The notes: generated by a model from the letters alone, not told the origin. A stretch of 64,000 bases of DNA from Dysgonomonas sp. 511 (GCF_010501105.1 NZ_QVMQ01000005.1:1-64000), one strand, 5' to 3'; shown: positions 19,084 to 28,773, numbered from the stretch's first letter. Program-made: numbers and translations.

Positions 19084-20601
19084 TTATTTTATCTCGTTGA
19101 GCAAATCGGTTTTCCCCTCATTCACCAGTTTGAGTATCAGTTCGCCAAACAAGGTGTTCTGCCATGCAAACCACGAACGGGTGAAATTCTCAGGGTCGTC
19201 TTTATGGAACGATTCGTGCATAAAACCTGTACCGGCATCGGTATCCATCAGCATTTTTATGCAGGTTTTTATTTCTTCATCGCTTTGGCTGGTAAATGCT
19301 TTCATCATTATGCTCATAGGCCATACCATATCGTATCCGATATGCGGCCCGCCGATACCTTCGCCTGCCGTTCCCTTGAAGAAGTAAGGGTTGTCTTTGC
19401 TCCACACAAACCGGCGGGTATTCTGATAGATAGGGTCGTTTACATCTACATCGCCCAGATAGGCCAGCGACAGCAAACTTGGTGCATTGGAGTCGTCCAT
19501 CAGGTATTGGTTGCCAAAGCCATCGACTTCGAAGGCGTAGATAGTTCCATATGCGGGATGATTGTATGTTGCATATTTCCTGAGGGCGGCTTCTACCTCG
19601 TCGGCCAAATCGGTGCATTCTTTTGCCTGTCCTTCACGGCCGCTTACTTGCGAAAGAATTTCAGCCGCTTTCCGCAGAGAGGTTACGGCAAAGAAATTGG
19701 ACGGAACCAAAAACTGGAAGGTAGTAGCATCGTCTGACGGGCGGAAACAAGATACTATCAGCCCCACAGGGTTGACAGGGTTGCCAAAGCCGAAATTGTT
19801 TAAGGTATCGAGCTGGCGTTCGGTCTTGCGCATAAACGTGTATGGCCCTACCCCGTCTTTGCGTTGTTGTTCCTTGAAAGTTTTCAGGATATTATCTATT
19901 GCATCGAGCCAATCTTCATCAAACACGCTGGTATCTCCCGTCGCCTTCCAGTAATGGTATGCCAGGCGCAGGGGATAGCACAATGAGTCTATTTCCCATT
20001 TGCGCTCGTGCAGTTCGGGTTTCATTGTAGTGACGTCGCTCATCCAGTGGTGGTCGGGATTGGGATCGTAGGGGTCGAGAAAGGCGTTTGCATACGGGTC
20101 GATATTGATGCACCTGAACTGGCGGCGGATTACTCCTGCCAACATTGCCTTGAGTTCGCTATCGCTGTTTGCCAACTGTACATAAGGCCATACCTGGGCG
20201 CCCGAATCGCGCAGCCACATGGCGTGTATATCGCCTGTATAGACTACGGTATCGTCTTTGCCATCGGTCTTGCGGTGGCGCACGGTGGTATCCAGTGTAT
20301 TGGGGAAACAGTTTTCGAACATCCACGCCAACTTAGGGTTCTTCAGGAGTTTCTTCACCCGTATTATTTCATTTTCTACTGCTTTGGATGTAAACAGGCG
20401 GTCTTTCTTGTCGGGGCGGTTGGTCTTGCTGTAATCGGGATTGCCCGTTTGGCTGATATAGGTATTGTCGGTTACTATCTTAATGCTTTCCCTATAGCTA
20501 TTAGAGGAAGAGAAAGCTTCGTTTGACACCATACCCGATCCAACCAGGCATAAGGTTAGCAGCCCTTGCTTTACGAACCTTTTATTTTTCATAGATATCA
20601 T
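19084..20601 (-). CDS. GH125 family exo-alpha-1,6-mannosidase, exported
   Basis: This 505-residue protein is a GH125 (metal-independent alpha-mannosidase) enzyme that should trim alpha-1,6-linked mannose from debranched oligosaccharides, probably in the periplasm. Visible signatures include TGDIHAMWLRDSGAQVWPY (the family usually has Pro where His sits here), the DPYANAFLDPYD stretch, KWEIDSLCYPLRLAY, and a late GTGFMHESFHKDDP. A hydrophobic segment at residues 12-30 acts as signal peptide. ATG at 20592 is an alternative start that drops three residues. Upstream lies a candidate regulated promoter (20654-20746), so this gene may start its own transcript into GH92 and beyond; 135 bp separate it from the next GH92. 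Confidence 0.9.
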   Translation of the reverse strand: MISMKNKRFVKQGLLTLCLVGSGMVSNEAFSSSNSYRESIKIVTDNTYISQTGNPDYSKTNRPDKKDRLFTSKAVENEIIRVKKLLKNPKLAWMFENCFPNTLDTTVRHRKTDGKDDTVVYTGDIHAMWLRDSGAQVWPYVQLANSDSELKAMLAGVIRRQFRCINIDPYANAFLDPYDPNPDHHWMSDVTTMKPELHERKWEIDSLCYPLRLAYHYWKATGDTSVFDEDWLDAIDNILKTFKEQQRKDGVGPYTFMRKTERQLDTLNNFGFGNPVNPVGLIVSCFRPSDDATTFQFLVPSNFFAVTSLRKAAEILSQVSGREGQAKECTDLADEVEAALRKYATYNHPAYGTIYAFEVDGFGNQYLMDDSNAPSLLSLAYLGDVDVNDPIYQNTRRFVWSKDNPYFFKGTAGEGIGGPHIGYDMVWPMSIMMKAFTSQSDEEIKTCIKMLMDTDAGTGFMHESFHKDDPENFTRSWFAWQNTLFGELILKLVNEGKTDLLNEIK

Positions 20602-20653
20602 GTTAGTGTGTTATAATTTTTTATGTTTTTCACTTGTTGCATTTTCGCTGAAA

Positions 20654-20746
20654 CAAATGTAGAAATGTTCGTTTTTGTCATAAAAAATGAAATGTTATAT
20701 TTTTTTGGGCGACACAAATATTTACTATATTGTCGTATATGTTTAC
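20654..20746 (-). promoter_or_regulatory. Candidate HTCS operator and promoter for the GH125 transcript
   Basis: Read in the gene direction, half-site GTAAACATATAC starts at 20746 and GTAAATATTTGT starts at 20725, exactly 21 bp apart, with CGACAA after the first. A TACATTTG element (20661-20654) matching TAnnTTTG starts 64 bp beyond the second half-site. No good -33 TTTG precedes it, which suits an activator-dependent promoter. The same arrangement occurs at 23098-23190 and 27418-27509. Confidence 0.6.
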
Positions 20747-20798
20747 ATCACTAAGAAGAGATGCTTCCCTACGCTCAGGATGACAGAGGTAGTATCTG

Positions 20799-23063
20799 CT
20801 ACTCCATACTAAAAGACGGAGGAACAGCATTATCGCCGGATGCCCAGCCTTTGTTGGGATGTTTGCCCATCACAAACTCTAGTTTGCCTCCTTTTACCAA
20901 ATCGTTGTGGTGAATCCATGATTTGTCCAGTACTTTACCATTCAATTTGGCAGACTGGATATACTTGTTTTCGGGCGAATAATTGTGACAGTATATCTCA
21001 AAGACTTTTCCTGCCGCCACTTCTATTTTTGCACTCTCGAACATTGGGCTGCCAATCACATACATCGGCAATCCGGGCGTTACGGGATAGATGCCAAGTT
21101 GCGAGAAAACAACAAACGATGTCAAGCCACCGCCGTCCTCATCGCCGGGTATGCCCATCAGGTCGTTGCGAAACCATTGCTTCAGCAAATTCCTCACTCT
21201 TTTTTGTGTGCGCCAAGGCTCACCTGCATAGTTGTAGAGATAGGGAATGTGCATAGATGGCTCGTTGCCCATCGAAAACTGCCCCACAATACCTGTATGG
21301 TCGCCAAACTGGTGATGGAAATCGGGACGGCCCTTTCCTAATGGTTCACTGTACATACGCTCAAGTTCGCCGACAAAGGACTGCTTGCCTCCCATCATAT
21401 CCACCAAGTCGGATATATTGTGCTGCACACCCCAACGATATACCCATCCGTTGCTTTCGTCGTAAGCATCGCGCCCGCCAATGCCGGGAGGGAAACGGTA
21501 ATCGAGGTCTTCCATAAATTTCCCGGTGGTGTCTTTCGGATGGAAAAACTTCGTTTCGGGATTGAATATCTTGTGATAATTCAGGCTCCTTTGCCTAAAA
21601 TATGCTGCTTCGTCATCTTTTCCCAGTTCTTTGGCTATCATCGACAGACACCATTCGTCGTACACTGTGCCTAACGTAACCGCCGCAGGCTGACGGCGTT
21701 CCCATCCGTGAACTTCGGGAACAGTCTCCTGCTCGCCTTTTGCCAATGACGGGAAATAGCCATGATCTTTATAAAATTGATCCAACACCCCTGCCGGCTT
21801 GGATGACCACGGGGCAAGTGTCTTTTCTGTAATCGCACCTTTAGCGGCTATATATGCTTTTTCGAGATCGAAGCCTCTCAACCCTTTGTTGTAGGCATCT
21901 ATTACCATTGCCACTCCATGATTAGCATTCATACGGCGGCTATCGCCTGTCACCTCGGGAAAATTGGGCATCCAGGGCCGCGGCATCTGGTCTGCCATGC
22001 GCAGGTACGAATTTATCATATCCACTTCTTTATCCGAATCAATAATTACACGCAAGGGATGGGCTGCCTGATAGGTGTCCCAAATCCAATCGTCGGTATA
22101 GAAAGGGATGCCATTATCGTTGTGTACCTGCTTATCGAATGCGCTGTAATATCTTCCATCTTCGGATATGCAGATCATGCGCTCGTAGATACGGTACATA
22201 GATGTATAGAAAACCGTTTTTGCCGGCTCGTCTATTCCCGATACCTTAATCTTACCTAAGGTTTCGTTCCATGCCTGTTTGCCTTTTTCGGACACTTGTG
22301 CGAGATTGTAGCTGTCGATTTCGCGCCTCAGATTCTTCTTTGCCTGCTCTATGCTTATGAACGAAACACCGTAACGGGCTTTTACCTTTTTCGTTTTCGC
22401 CGGATATTTCATTATAAAGTAAGCATTATGCCCTGCGGTATTCCTTACATATGAGTTTATTTTTTCGCCCTGATGAGTTCCTGTTTCAATCGGGGTTTGC
22501 TCTGTTTCGAAGTAAATATATACACGAGTATCGTTTGCCAATCTTTGATAGCCGCTTATACTGTTTGCATCAGAATCCAGCTCCCCATTCCTGGTATTAA
22601 AAACCAGATAGGCAGGTTGATTTTCATCACTAAAATCTATCTCGTAAATGCCCGCTTGATGCGAAGGTGCATATTGGATGTGAATGTCGTAATCGTCGAG
22701 ATCGACACTGTAATAATACGGCTTGACAATCTCGTTGTCGTACCCGAAATCTATTATGCTTTTTATCGCTTTTACTTCTCCCTGATAGGGACTAAGGTTG
22801 AAAGCCGAGCTTCCGCGGTGACTGGTTACAATCAAGGGTAAGCCTGCGATTACATTCCCGGTATAGTCACCCCGTTCGGGATAAACGCGGAGCATACTGT
22901 TGGGCAAATGGATAGTGGGATAGGTAGGCACAAGCATATGGCTTATATTACCTATATAGGGGTTTACGTAATCGACGGGCGTTTTTTCCTGTTGAGCCGA
23001 TATAGGAACTGCAAATAAAACAAGGACGAATATCAAGCTGTAATGTTTAATGGTATTTCTCAT
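20799..23063 (-). CDS. GH92 family alpha-mannosidase, canonical catalytic residues
   Basis: This 754-residue exported enzyme (signal ending PISAQ near residue 24) has the GH92 landmarks PVDYVNPYIG, TDDWIWDTYQ and GNEPSMHIPYLYNYAGEPW. Glu601 (codon GAG at 21261-21263) is the expected catalytic acid and GDEDGG at 640-645 holds the Asp pair for the base, so normal exo-alpha-mannosidase activity is likely, in contrast to the Gln variant at 16651-18948. The linkage (alpha-1,2 or alpha-1,3) cannot be read from sequence by eye. It is the first gene of the minus-strand mannan operon and has a candidate operator upstream. The next gene, GH125, is 197 bp downstream with a second candidate promoter between them. 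Confidence 0.92.
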   Translation of the reverse strand: MRNTIKHYSLIFVLVLFAVPISAQQEKTPVDYVNPYIGNISHMLVPTYPTIHLPNSMLRVYPERGDYTGNVIAGLPLIVTSHRGSSAFNLSPYQGEVKAIKSIIDFGYDNEIVKPYYYSVDLDDYDIHIQYAPSHQAGIYEIDFSDENQPAYLVFNTRNGELDSDANSISGYQRLANDTRVYIYFETEQTPIETGTHQGEKINSYVRNTAGHNAYFIMKYPAKTKKVKARYGVSFISIEQAKKNLRREIDSYNLAQVSEKGKQAWNETLGKIKVSGIDEPAKTVFYTSMYRIYERMICISEDGRYYSAFDKQVHNDNGIPFYTDDWIWDTYQAAHPLRVIIDSDKEVDMINSYLRMADQMPRPWMPNFPEVTGDSRRMNANHGVAMVIDAYNKGLRGFDLEKAYIAAKGAITEKTLAPWSSKPAGVLDQFYKDHGYFPSLAKGEQETVPEVHGWERRQPAAVTLGTVYDEWCLSMIAKELGKDDEAAYFRQRSLNYHKIFNPETKFFHPKDTTGKFMEDLDYRFPPGIGGRDAYDESNGWVYRWGVQHNISDLVDMMGGKQSFVGELERMYSEPLGKGRPDFHHQFGDHTGIVGQFSMGNEPSMHIPYLYNYAGEPWRTQKRVRNLLKQWFRNDLMGIPGDEDGGGLTSFVVFSQLGIYPVTPGLPMYVIGSPMFESAKIEVAAGKVFEIYCHNYSPENKYIQSAKLNGKVLDKSWIHHNDLVKGGKLEFVMGKHPNKGWASGDNAVPPSFSME

Positions 23064-23097
23064 CTTCTGTAAAAAAATTAGGGTTGTATGTCTCCGG

Positions 23098-23190
23098 CAA
23101 ATGTATAAACGATATAAGGAAGCCTGAAATACGTCAATTTCTTATTTTTTGTCTGGCATGAATAATAACTAGTTTGTCGTAAATATTTAC
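23098..23190 (-). promoter_or_regulatory. Candidate HTCS operator and promoter for the GH92 transcript
   Basis: In the gene direction, GTAAATATTTAC starts at 23190 and GTTATTATTC starts at 23169, a 21-bp period, with CGACAA following the first half. TACATTTG at 23105-23098 begins 64 bp after the second half-site start. No TTTG lies at the -33 distance. The layout matches the sites at 20654-20746 and 27418-27509. Confidence 0.6.
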
Positions 23191-23226
23191 AAGGGTATAT
23201 TTCAGCACAGAGTAAAATCAACACTG

Positions 23227-26200
23227 CTACAAGCTATTCTGCTCCCTGTATTCTTTAGGCGTACAGCCGTATTTCTTCGCAAATGCTTTGAAGAAACTTA
23301 CACGGTTGGCAAAACCCGATTTGAATATAATTTCGTCTATCGTCAGTTTCGATTTCACGAGCAGGTCTTCGGCGATATACAGGCGGCTGTCGCGTATCAT
23401 GTCGGCAATACTGATCTCGCTGTCTATTTCGTTCATCTTGCGATACAGGTTGCGCGTGCTCATATTCAGCTTTAGAGCAATGAAATTTACCGACAGGTCT
23501 TTGTTCTTTATATTCTTGTTGATGATATCGAATACGGTCTTTATGAATTTCTTATGCTCCTTGTGCGTCAGCTTGCCATTAGCCAGTTCGAATGCACTTA
23601 TCGGAGACGAAAAATAGTTCTTCAAAGCCTCCTTACGGCTTATCAGCCGGTTGACAGACGTTTTGAGGAAGTCTACATTAAATGGCTTAGTTATGTATAT
23701 CTCTGCGCCTGCATTCATGCCGGCTATCTGTTCGTCTACCTCATGTTTGGCCGAAATAAGGATAAGCGGTATATGCGCTGTCTCCTGATTGGCTTTCAAC
23801 TGGCGCGTAAAGCTTATGCCGTCAAATTCCGGCATCATTACATCGCAGAGGATAATATCGGGATGTATTTCGTTTAATATAGAAATAGCCTCGGAAGGTT
23901 TGCTGAAACATATGACATTGAACTCGCCGGCGAATATTTCATTTATAAACCAAAGCATCTCTATCTCGTCGTCGATAACCATAATGGTAGGCTTGGCTTC
24001 GTTGATCACCGATTTTGGCAAAGCCGTTATTACATTATTTTCCATTTTTGCCGCGTTTATCTGGGAAATGGCAGAATCGGAAACTGTAGTATCGGCATTT
24101 GTTTCCAAATGCGGCAACCTGACTATAAAATGCGTCCATTCGTTCGGGCTGCTTTCTACCTGTATTGTTCCCTGCAACAGATTGACCATACCGTATGATA
24201 TAGCCAACCCGAGGCCGTTGCGCGACCAAAGGCTCGAATGGTCTTGTTTCTCGAAACTGTCGAGAATGCTGTACCTGTCGAATATTTTCGATATATCTTC
24301 CGGCTTCACTCCCTTTCCGGTATTGGAAATGGTAATGAGCAGAGAACCGTCAGTTTCGGCAACCTTAATTTTCACCTTTCCCTTATCGTTGGTATATTTG
24401 AAGGCATTGGAAATAAGGTTGGTCATAATGGTTACGATAAAATTCTTATCCGAGTTCCAGGTAATAAAGTCCCCGATTTCGGTTTCCACATCTATAGTAT
24501 GGCTTCCGGCTATATCTGTGAACAGGCTTGCCGTCTGGGTGGCAACCTCGGATATTGCCAGCTTTTCTATAACCGGTTTTTTGTAGCCGGTTTCTACCCT
24601 GCGAAATTCTATGAGGTCTAAGATAAGCGAATTGAGACGTTCGGCATTTTGCTGTATGACCTGTGTATAGCGAAAAACCGATTTATCTACATTCTTTGAG
24701 TTTAGTATCTGGCTGCAAGGCCCATAGATAAGCGTCAGAGGTGTACAAAACTCATGTGCAATATTTGTAAAGAAGCGGAGTTTCGACTCGTAAATCTCTT
24801 CCTTGTGCTGCTGTTCCATCTGTCGCACCATACGCACCTGTTTTTTCTTGCTTCTGACCACAAACCACCGCAAAACCAATGCCAGCAAGACTATAAACAA
24901 GACATAATAAGCGAGGTATGCCAGCGACGACTGGTACCAGGGAGGCAATATCTTTATCCTGATACTCGACACTTTGCTTTCGGTATCGGTAGCCCGGTTG
25001 TAGTATTTCACCTGCAACTCGTATTCTCCGGGAGCAAAGTTGGTGAACGATACTGTGTTCGAGCTTCCGTTGTCGATCCACCGGTCGTTTATCCCTTCCA
25101 GCTTATAGTAATAGGTATGGTTGTTGGCATTGATGTGGTCGATAGCAATATAAGAAACCGAGAAAAGGTTCTGGCTGTAGTCCAGTTCCAGTGTATTCGA
25201 TTTTTCGTTTTGGATAATGAAATCCATTATATTGTAGTTCTCGCCCAGTATTGTCAGGTTGTCGAATATGATGGGGGGCATATATTCCTTCATACGGTAA
25301 TCATTCTCCTTTACCGAGATAAATCCGTTTATCCCCCCAAAGAACAATACCCCTGTACTCTTGTCCCTGAAGGCAGCCCCATCGCTAAACTCAAACACAT
25401 CGAGCCCGTCTTGCGATGTGTACGATTTGAAAGTTTCTTTCTCCGAGTTGTAATTTATTACCCCGCGGTTTGTACTTATCCAGAAATCGTTTCCGCTGTT
25501 TGGCAATATGCAGTGTATGGTACTGTTGGGAAATCCGTTGGTCGTGTTAAAGAGCTGGTAGTCATTGTCCGACTTGTACTTTATAAGTCCGAAACTCGTG
25601 CCGATGAGATAGTTGCCCCAATCGTCCTGCTTGATGGATATTATCTCATTTATTGTCTTATTACCTATTTTATCCGGGAATTTTATGGCTTCTACCCCAA
25701 ATGTTTCGGTATTTATCTTAAAAATTCCTCCACCGCGGTTGGCAAACCATATATACCTGTCGTTTTCGGGATAGAGGGAAAAGAAGTAGTTGGAAGAAAT
25801 ATCGCCGTCGCTTCTTATAAACCGGTTTTCGACAGTCAGCACCGGCGTATCGCCGTTCCAGCTTATACGCGCCTTTATCGCTCCCATGCCCACGCTGGCA
25901 AGCCAGAGATAAGAGCCTTGCTCGTATATGGCATGTATATATTTCAGGGCCACGCCATTGTGTACGAGGTCTACCTTTTTTATCCTTTTCTCGCTGTACG
26001 AATAATAGTTGAGCCCCTCCTCGCTGCCTATCCACAATATATTGTGCGTGCCGGGGGCAAAGGCATATACAGAGTTGTCGTTCAACAGGCTGTTTTGTGA
26101 GGTGATATTCTCTATTTTGCAGTCGAAGATACTTTTGTTTATGTCATAATTATATATTTTCAATATACCATCGCCTTTACTCCCTATCCACATCGTGCGG

Positions 26201-27273
26201 TCATCGTCTATATACAACGCACGTACAGGGTGTCCCATTTTCAGCGAGAAATCGTTTATCAGGGTCGACCTGATGGAATACTGGTCGTTGGAATACGAAT
26301 AGATACCCTGCCCGTCCGTACCTATCCACACAATATCCTGATAGCGGTCTTTGAGCAAACTAAATATCCCACTATTTATGGGAATCTTTTCTAACGTATA
26401 GTTATCCGGCTCCGACGAGTCGTTTTTTCTCAACACAAAAAGCCCGTTTGTCCTGAACCCGATAAAATAGTCGTCATGGAATTTTATGATCGAAGAAACC
26501 ATCCCATTCTCCCTTATCAGTTTTTCCACATCTTCGATATAAACAGAACTATGTCCCTTTGTTTTAAACTCATACAGGCTGTAGTCGCTATCTACAAAAA
26601 AGAAAGACCCATCTTCGCCGTAGCAATGCAACAGGCTTTTGTCGTGAGAATAGATTTTTTCGCGGCGAAATTCGACCTTACCATCCTCAAAGCGGTTTAG
26701 GGAAAAACAAAAGCCTTTGCCGGTTACTGTGAATATCCATATCCTATTGTCGTCGGTTATTGTGAAATCGAGTATTTCGTTGAATATTATGCCTGCCAAT
26801 TCAGCTTTTTCGAAACGGTTTTCTTCCTTTATATAATAAAATATGCTGTTGTTTTCTTGTATCAGGTAAATATTGTTTTGCGAATCTTTTTCCAGAAACA
26901 ATATATTATTGAACATGTCGAAATGCTCCAGCGAATTGGTTTTCTTATCATACTTGTTCAGCCCGTAATATGTCTGTATCCATATTATGCCGTCCTTACC
27001 TTCTACAATCCGGTCTATCAGGTTACCCGAAAGCATATTGTTTTTGTCTTTGGGCTTATACGCCGATACACTTTTCCCGTTGTACATATTAAGCCCGTCG
27101 CAAGTACCTATCCACAACAAGCCGGTATAATCCTGACAAAAGGCAGTAACCGAATTATTCGACAGCCCATTCCTGTTTGTTATCTGCTTGAGATTGTAGC
27201 CTGAGGATGGTATGCTGGCAAGGAGAAACAAGGATATAAGGACGTATTTGATATGCCGGGGAATTATTTTCAT
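23227..27273 (-). CDS. Hybrid two-component system regulator (HTCS) of the mannan locus
   Basis: This 1348-residue inner-membrane regulator combines sensor and response regulator. In order: signal peptide (1-25), Reg_prop beta-propeller blades as a periplasmic sensor (about 30-700; repeated LWIGT, IWIGT and FWIST blades), a Y_Y_Y domain (about 715-780), a membrane span (about 785-805), HisKA with NIAHEFCTPLTLIYGP (phospho-acceptor His840), HATPase_c (NLISNAFKYTN, NGLGLAISYG), a receiver domain (CDVMMPEFDG, Asp1144) and a C-terminal AraC-type DNA-binding domain (about 1240-1345). It lies between the minus-strand mannan operon and the divergent GH76. Such regulators bind a breakdown product and activate adjacent loci. 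The H-box has Phe-Cys where Leu-Arg is usual. Confidence 0.95.
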   Translation of the reverse strand: MKIIPRHIKYVLISLFLLASIPSSGYNLKQITNRNGLSNNSVTAFCQDYTGLLWIGTCDGLNMYNGKSVSAYKPKDKNNMLSGNLIDRIVEGKDGIIWIQTYYGLNKYDKKTNSLEHFDMFNNILFLEKDSQNNIYLIQENNSIFYYIKEENRFEKAELAGIIFNEILDFTITDDNRIWIFTVTGKGFCFSLNRFEDGKVEFRREKIYSHDKSLLHCYGEDGSFFFVDSDYSLYEFKTKGHSSVYIEDVEKLIRENGMVSSIIKFHDDYFIGFRTNGLFVLRKNDSSEPDNYTLEKIPINSGIFSLLKDRYQDIVWIGTDGQGIYSYSNDQYSIRSTLINDFSLKMGHPVRALYIDDDRTMWIGSKGDGILKIYNYDINKSIFDCKIENITSQNSLLNDNSVYAFAPGTHNILWIGSEEGLNYYSYSEKRIKKVDLVHNGVALKYIHAIYEQGSYLWLASVGMGAIKARISWNGDTPVLTVENRFIRSDGDISSNYFFSLYPENDRYIWFANRGGGIFKINTETFGVEAIKFPDKIGNKTINEIISIKQDDWGNYLIGTSFGLIKYKSDNDYQLFNTTNGFPNSTIHCILPNSGNDFWISTNRGVINYNSEKETFKSYTSQDGLDVFEFSDGAAFRDKSTGVLFFGGINGFISVKENDYRMKEYMPPIIFDNLTILGENYNIMDFIIQNEKSNTLELDYSQNLFSVSYIAIDHINANNHTYYYKLEGINDRWIDNGSSNTVSFTNFAPGEYELQVKYYNRATDTESKVSSIRIKILPPWYQSSLAYLAYYVLFIVLLALVLRWFVVRSKKKQVRMVRQMEQQHKEEIYESKLRFFTNIAHEFCTPLTLIYGPCSQILNSKNVDKSVFRYTQVIQQNAERLNSLILDLIEFRRVETGYKKPVIEKLAISEVATQTASLFTDIAGSHTIDVETEIGDFITWNSDKNFIVTIMTNLISNAFKYTNDKGKVKIKVAETDGSLLITISNTGKGVKPEDISKIFDRYSILDSFEKQDHSSLWSRNGLGLAISYGMVNLLQGTIQVESSPNEWTHFIVRLPHLETNADTTVSDSAISQINAAKMENNVITALPKSVINEAKPTIMVIDDEIEMLWFINEIFAGEFNVICFSKPSEAISILNEIHPDIILCDVMMPEFDGISFTRQLKANQETAHIPLILISAKHEVDEQIAGMNAGAEIYITKPFNVDFLKTSVNRLISRKEALKNYFSSPISAFELANGKLTHKEHKKFIKTVFDIINKNIKNKDLSVNFIALKLNMSTRNLYRKMNEIDSEISIADMIRDSRLYIAEDLLVKSKLTIDEIIFKSGFANRVSFFKAFAKKYGCTPKEYREQNSL

Positions 27274-27307
27274 AGCAATATATAGTTTGAGGCAAATTTG
27301 ATGAAAA

Positions 27308-27336
27308 CAAATGTATTGATTTTCGCCTTCTATACA
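27308..27336 (-). promoter_or_regulatory. Candidate promoter of the HTCS gene
   Basis: On the minus strand, TTG (27336-27334) and TACATTTG (27315-27308) are separated by 18 bp, close to the Bacteroidota pattern TTTG-N19-21-TAnnTTTG. The start codon is about 35 bp further on. Unlike the three operator-linked promoters it has a fair -33 element, consistent with low constitutive expression of a sensor. Confidence 0.4.
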
Positions 27337-27417
27337 AGGCCTGGCTTTCGGTCTTAACTAAATAAACGGCGCTAATTTCTGCACGAAAGTTAATACAGAT
27401 GCGGAGTTTAGCACATT

Positions 27418-27509
27418 GTTAATATTTGCGACAAAAGAGTTAATATTCGCGCAGGTACAACAAAAGGCTTTTCCATCCATTATTTTTCTAACTTTAGGGC
27501 TTATATTTG
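27418..27509 (+). promoter_or_regulatory. Candidate HTCS operator and promoter for the divergent GH76 gene
   Basis: Direct repeats GTTAATATTTGCG (27418-27430) and GTTAATATTCGCG (27439-27451) are 21 bp apart, two helical turns, with CGACAA inside the first interval. TATATTTG (27502-27509) begins 63 bp after the start of the second repeat and about 30 bp before the start codon. The same arrangement, 63-64 bp, is seen upstream of GH92 (23063) and GH125 (20601). Confidence 0.65.
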
Positions 27510-27538
27510 TCATAATAAAACCTACAAATCAGTAAGAA

Positions 27539-28732
27539 ATGAAATCCTACAATGTTTTAGTAATCGCCCTAATACTATTCACTGCCTTAGGCTGCCGCAA
27601 CAATAAGCAGTCAGACAACGATAAGGAAAAACTGATCGTCCGGGCACAGGAAACACTCGATTCCTTATATAAATATTACGGAACAAAAGAGAGCAACCTG
27701 CTATGGGAAATGTATCCTTTCAACGAAGAGCATAAAGTGACCTACCTGGCATCGGAACAAAAAAACGTATCGAATCAATACGCATTCCTGTGGCCGTATT
27801 CGGGTACTTTTTCGGCAGTAAATGCCATTATAGAGGCTACAAACGACAGCAAATACAAACAAATACTCGACAATAGGGTATTAGCCGGACTGGAAGAATA
27901 TTTCGACACCACACGGCAGCCTGCCGCTTATGCATCGTATATCAATTCGGCGCCGCCATCCGACCGCTTTTATGATGATAATGTATGGTTGGGGATAGAT
28001 TTCTCCGACATCTATATGCAAACCAAAGAAGACAAATACCTGCACAAAGCAAAACTTATCTGGGAATTTATTTTGAGCGGCAAAGACGATAAGCTCGGCG
28101 GCGGGATATACTGGTGCGAACAAAACAAAGGCAGCAAACACTCCTGTTCGAATGCGCCGGCTGCCGTATATGCCTTCAAACTATTTGAAGCAACAGCCGA
28201 CAGCACCTATTTCGAGCAAGGAAAATCTATCTATGAATGGACATATAAAAACCTGAGGGATAGCACCGACAACCTTTATTACGACAATATCAACCTCGAA
28301 GGCGGGATAGACAAAGCAAAATATGCGTACAATAGCGGGCAGATGCTTCAAGCTGCAGCATTACTGTATAAGCTGACAAAAGAAGATCAATATCTAAAAA
28401 CAGCCAGGGATATTGCCGAATCGTGCTACTCTTATTTCTTCAACGATTTTGAAACGCCGGAGGGTGACAAGTTCCGCATGCTGAAAAAGCGCGACATCTG
28501 GTTTACGGCAGTAATGTTTCGCGGGTTTATCGAATTATATAAGATAGACAACAATACCATCTATATAGATACCTTCCGTAAAAACCTCGATTATGCATGG
28601 AACCATATGAGAGACGAAAACGGCCTGTTCAACTCCGACTGGAGCGGAGAGGTCAAAGATGAATCGAAGTGGGTGCTTACGCAGGCGGCAATGGCTGAGA
28701 TGTATGCGAGGCTAGCCCTCTTGAACGCTTAA
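27539..28732 (+). CDS. GH76 family alpha-1,6-mannanase, second copy, lipoprotein
   Basis: This 397-residue protein has a lipoprotein signal (TALGC, Cys19) and the GH76 (alpha/alpha)6 barrel. SDRFYDDNVWLGIDF carries the adjacent catalytic acids Asp146-Asp147, and GGGIYWCEQNKGSKHSCSNAP and YAYNSGQMLQAAALLY are further family blocks. It lacks the acidic run after Cys seen in the other GH76, so a periplasmic location acting on imported oligomannosides is likely. It is transcribed divergently from the HTCS under a candidate HTCS-controlled promoter and leads a two-gene unit with the following phosphatase/nuclease-fold gene (41 bp gap). Confidence 0.9.
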   Translation: MKSYNVLVIALILFTALGCRNNKQSDNDKEKLIVRAQETLDSLYKYYGTKESNLLWEMYPFNEEHKVTYLASEQKNVSNQYAFLWPYSGTFSAVNAIIEATNDSKYKQILDNRVLAGLEEYFDTTRQPAAYASYINSAPPSDRFYDDNVWLGIDFSDIYMQTKEDKYLHKAKLIWEFILSGKDDKLGGGIYWCEQNKGSKHSCSNAPAAVYAFKLFEATADSTYFEQGKSIYEWTYKNLRDSTDNLYYDNINLEGGIDKAKYAYNSGQMLQAAALLYKLTKEDQYLKTARDIAESCYSYFFNDFETPEGDKFRMLKKRDIWFTAVMFRGFIELYKIDNNTIYIDTFRKNLDYAWNHMRDENGLFNSDWSGEVKDESKWVLTQAAMAEMYARLALLNA

Positions 28733-28773
28733 ACGGTGACAAGAAAACAGAAAATTATATATATAAACATACC

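Noticed and set aside
24754..26100. Plus-strand frame of 448 codons opposite the HTCS gene
   Set aside because: Antisense to the propeller/Y_Y_Y region of a full-length regulator; no domain or signal in the translated product.
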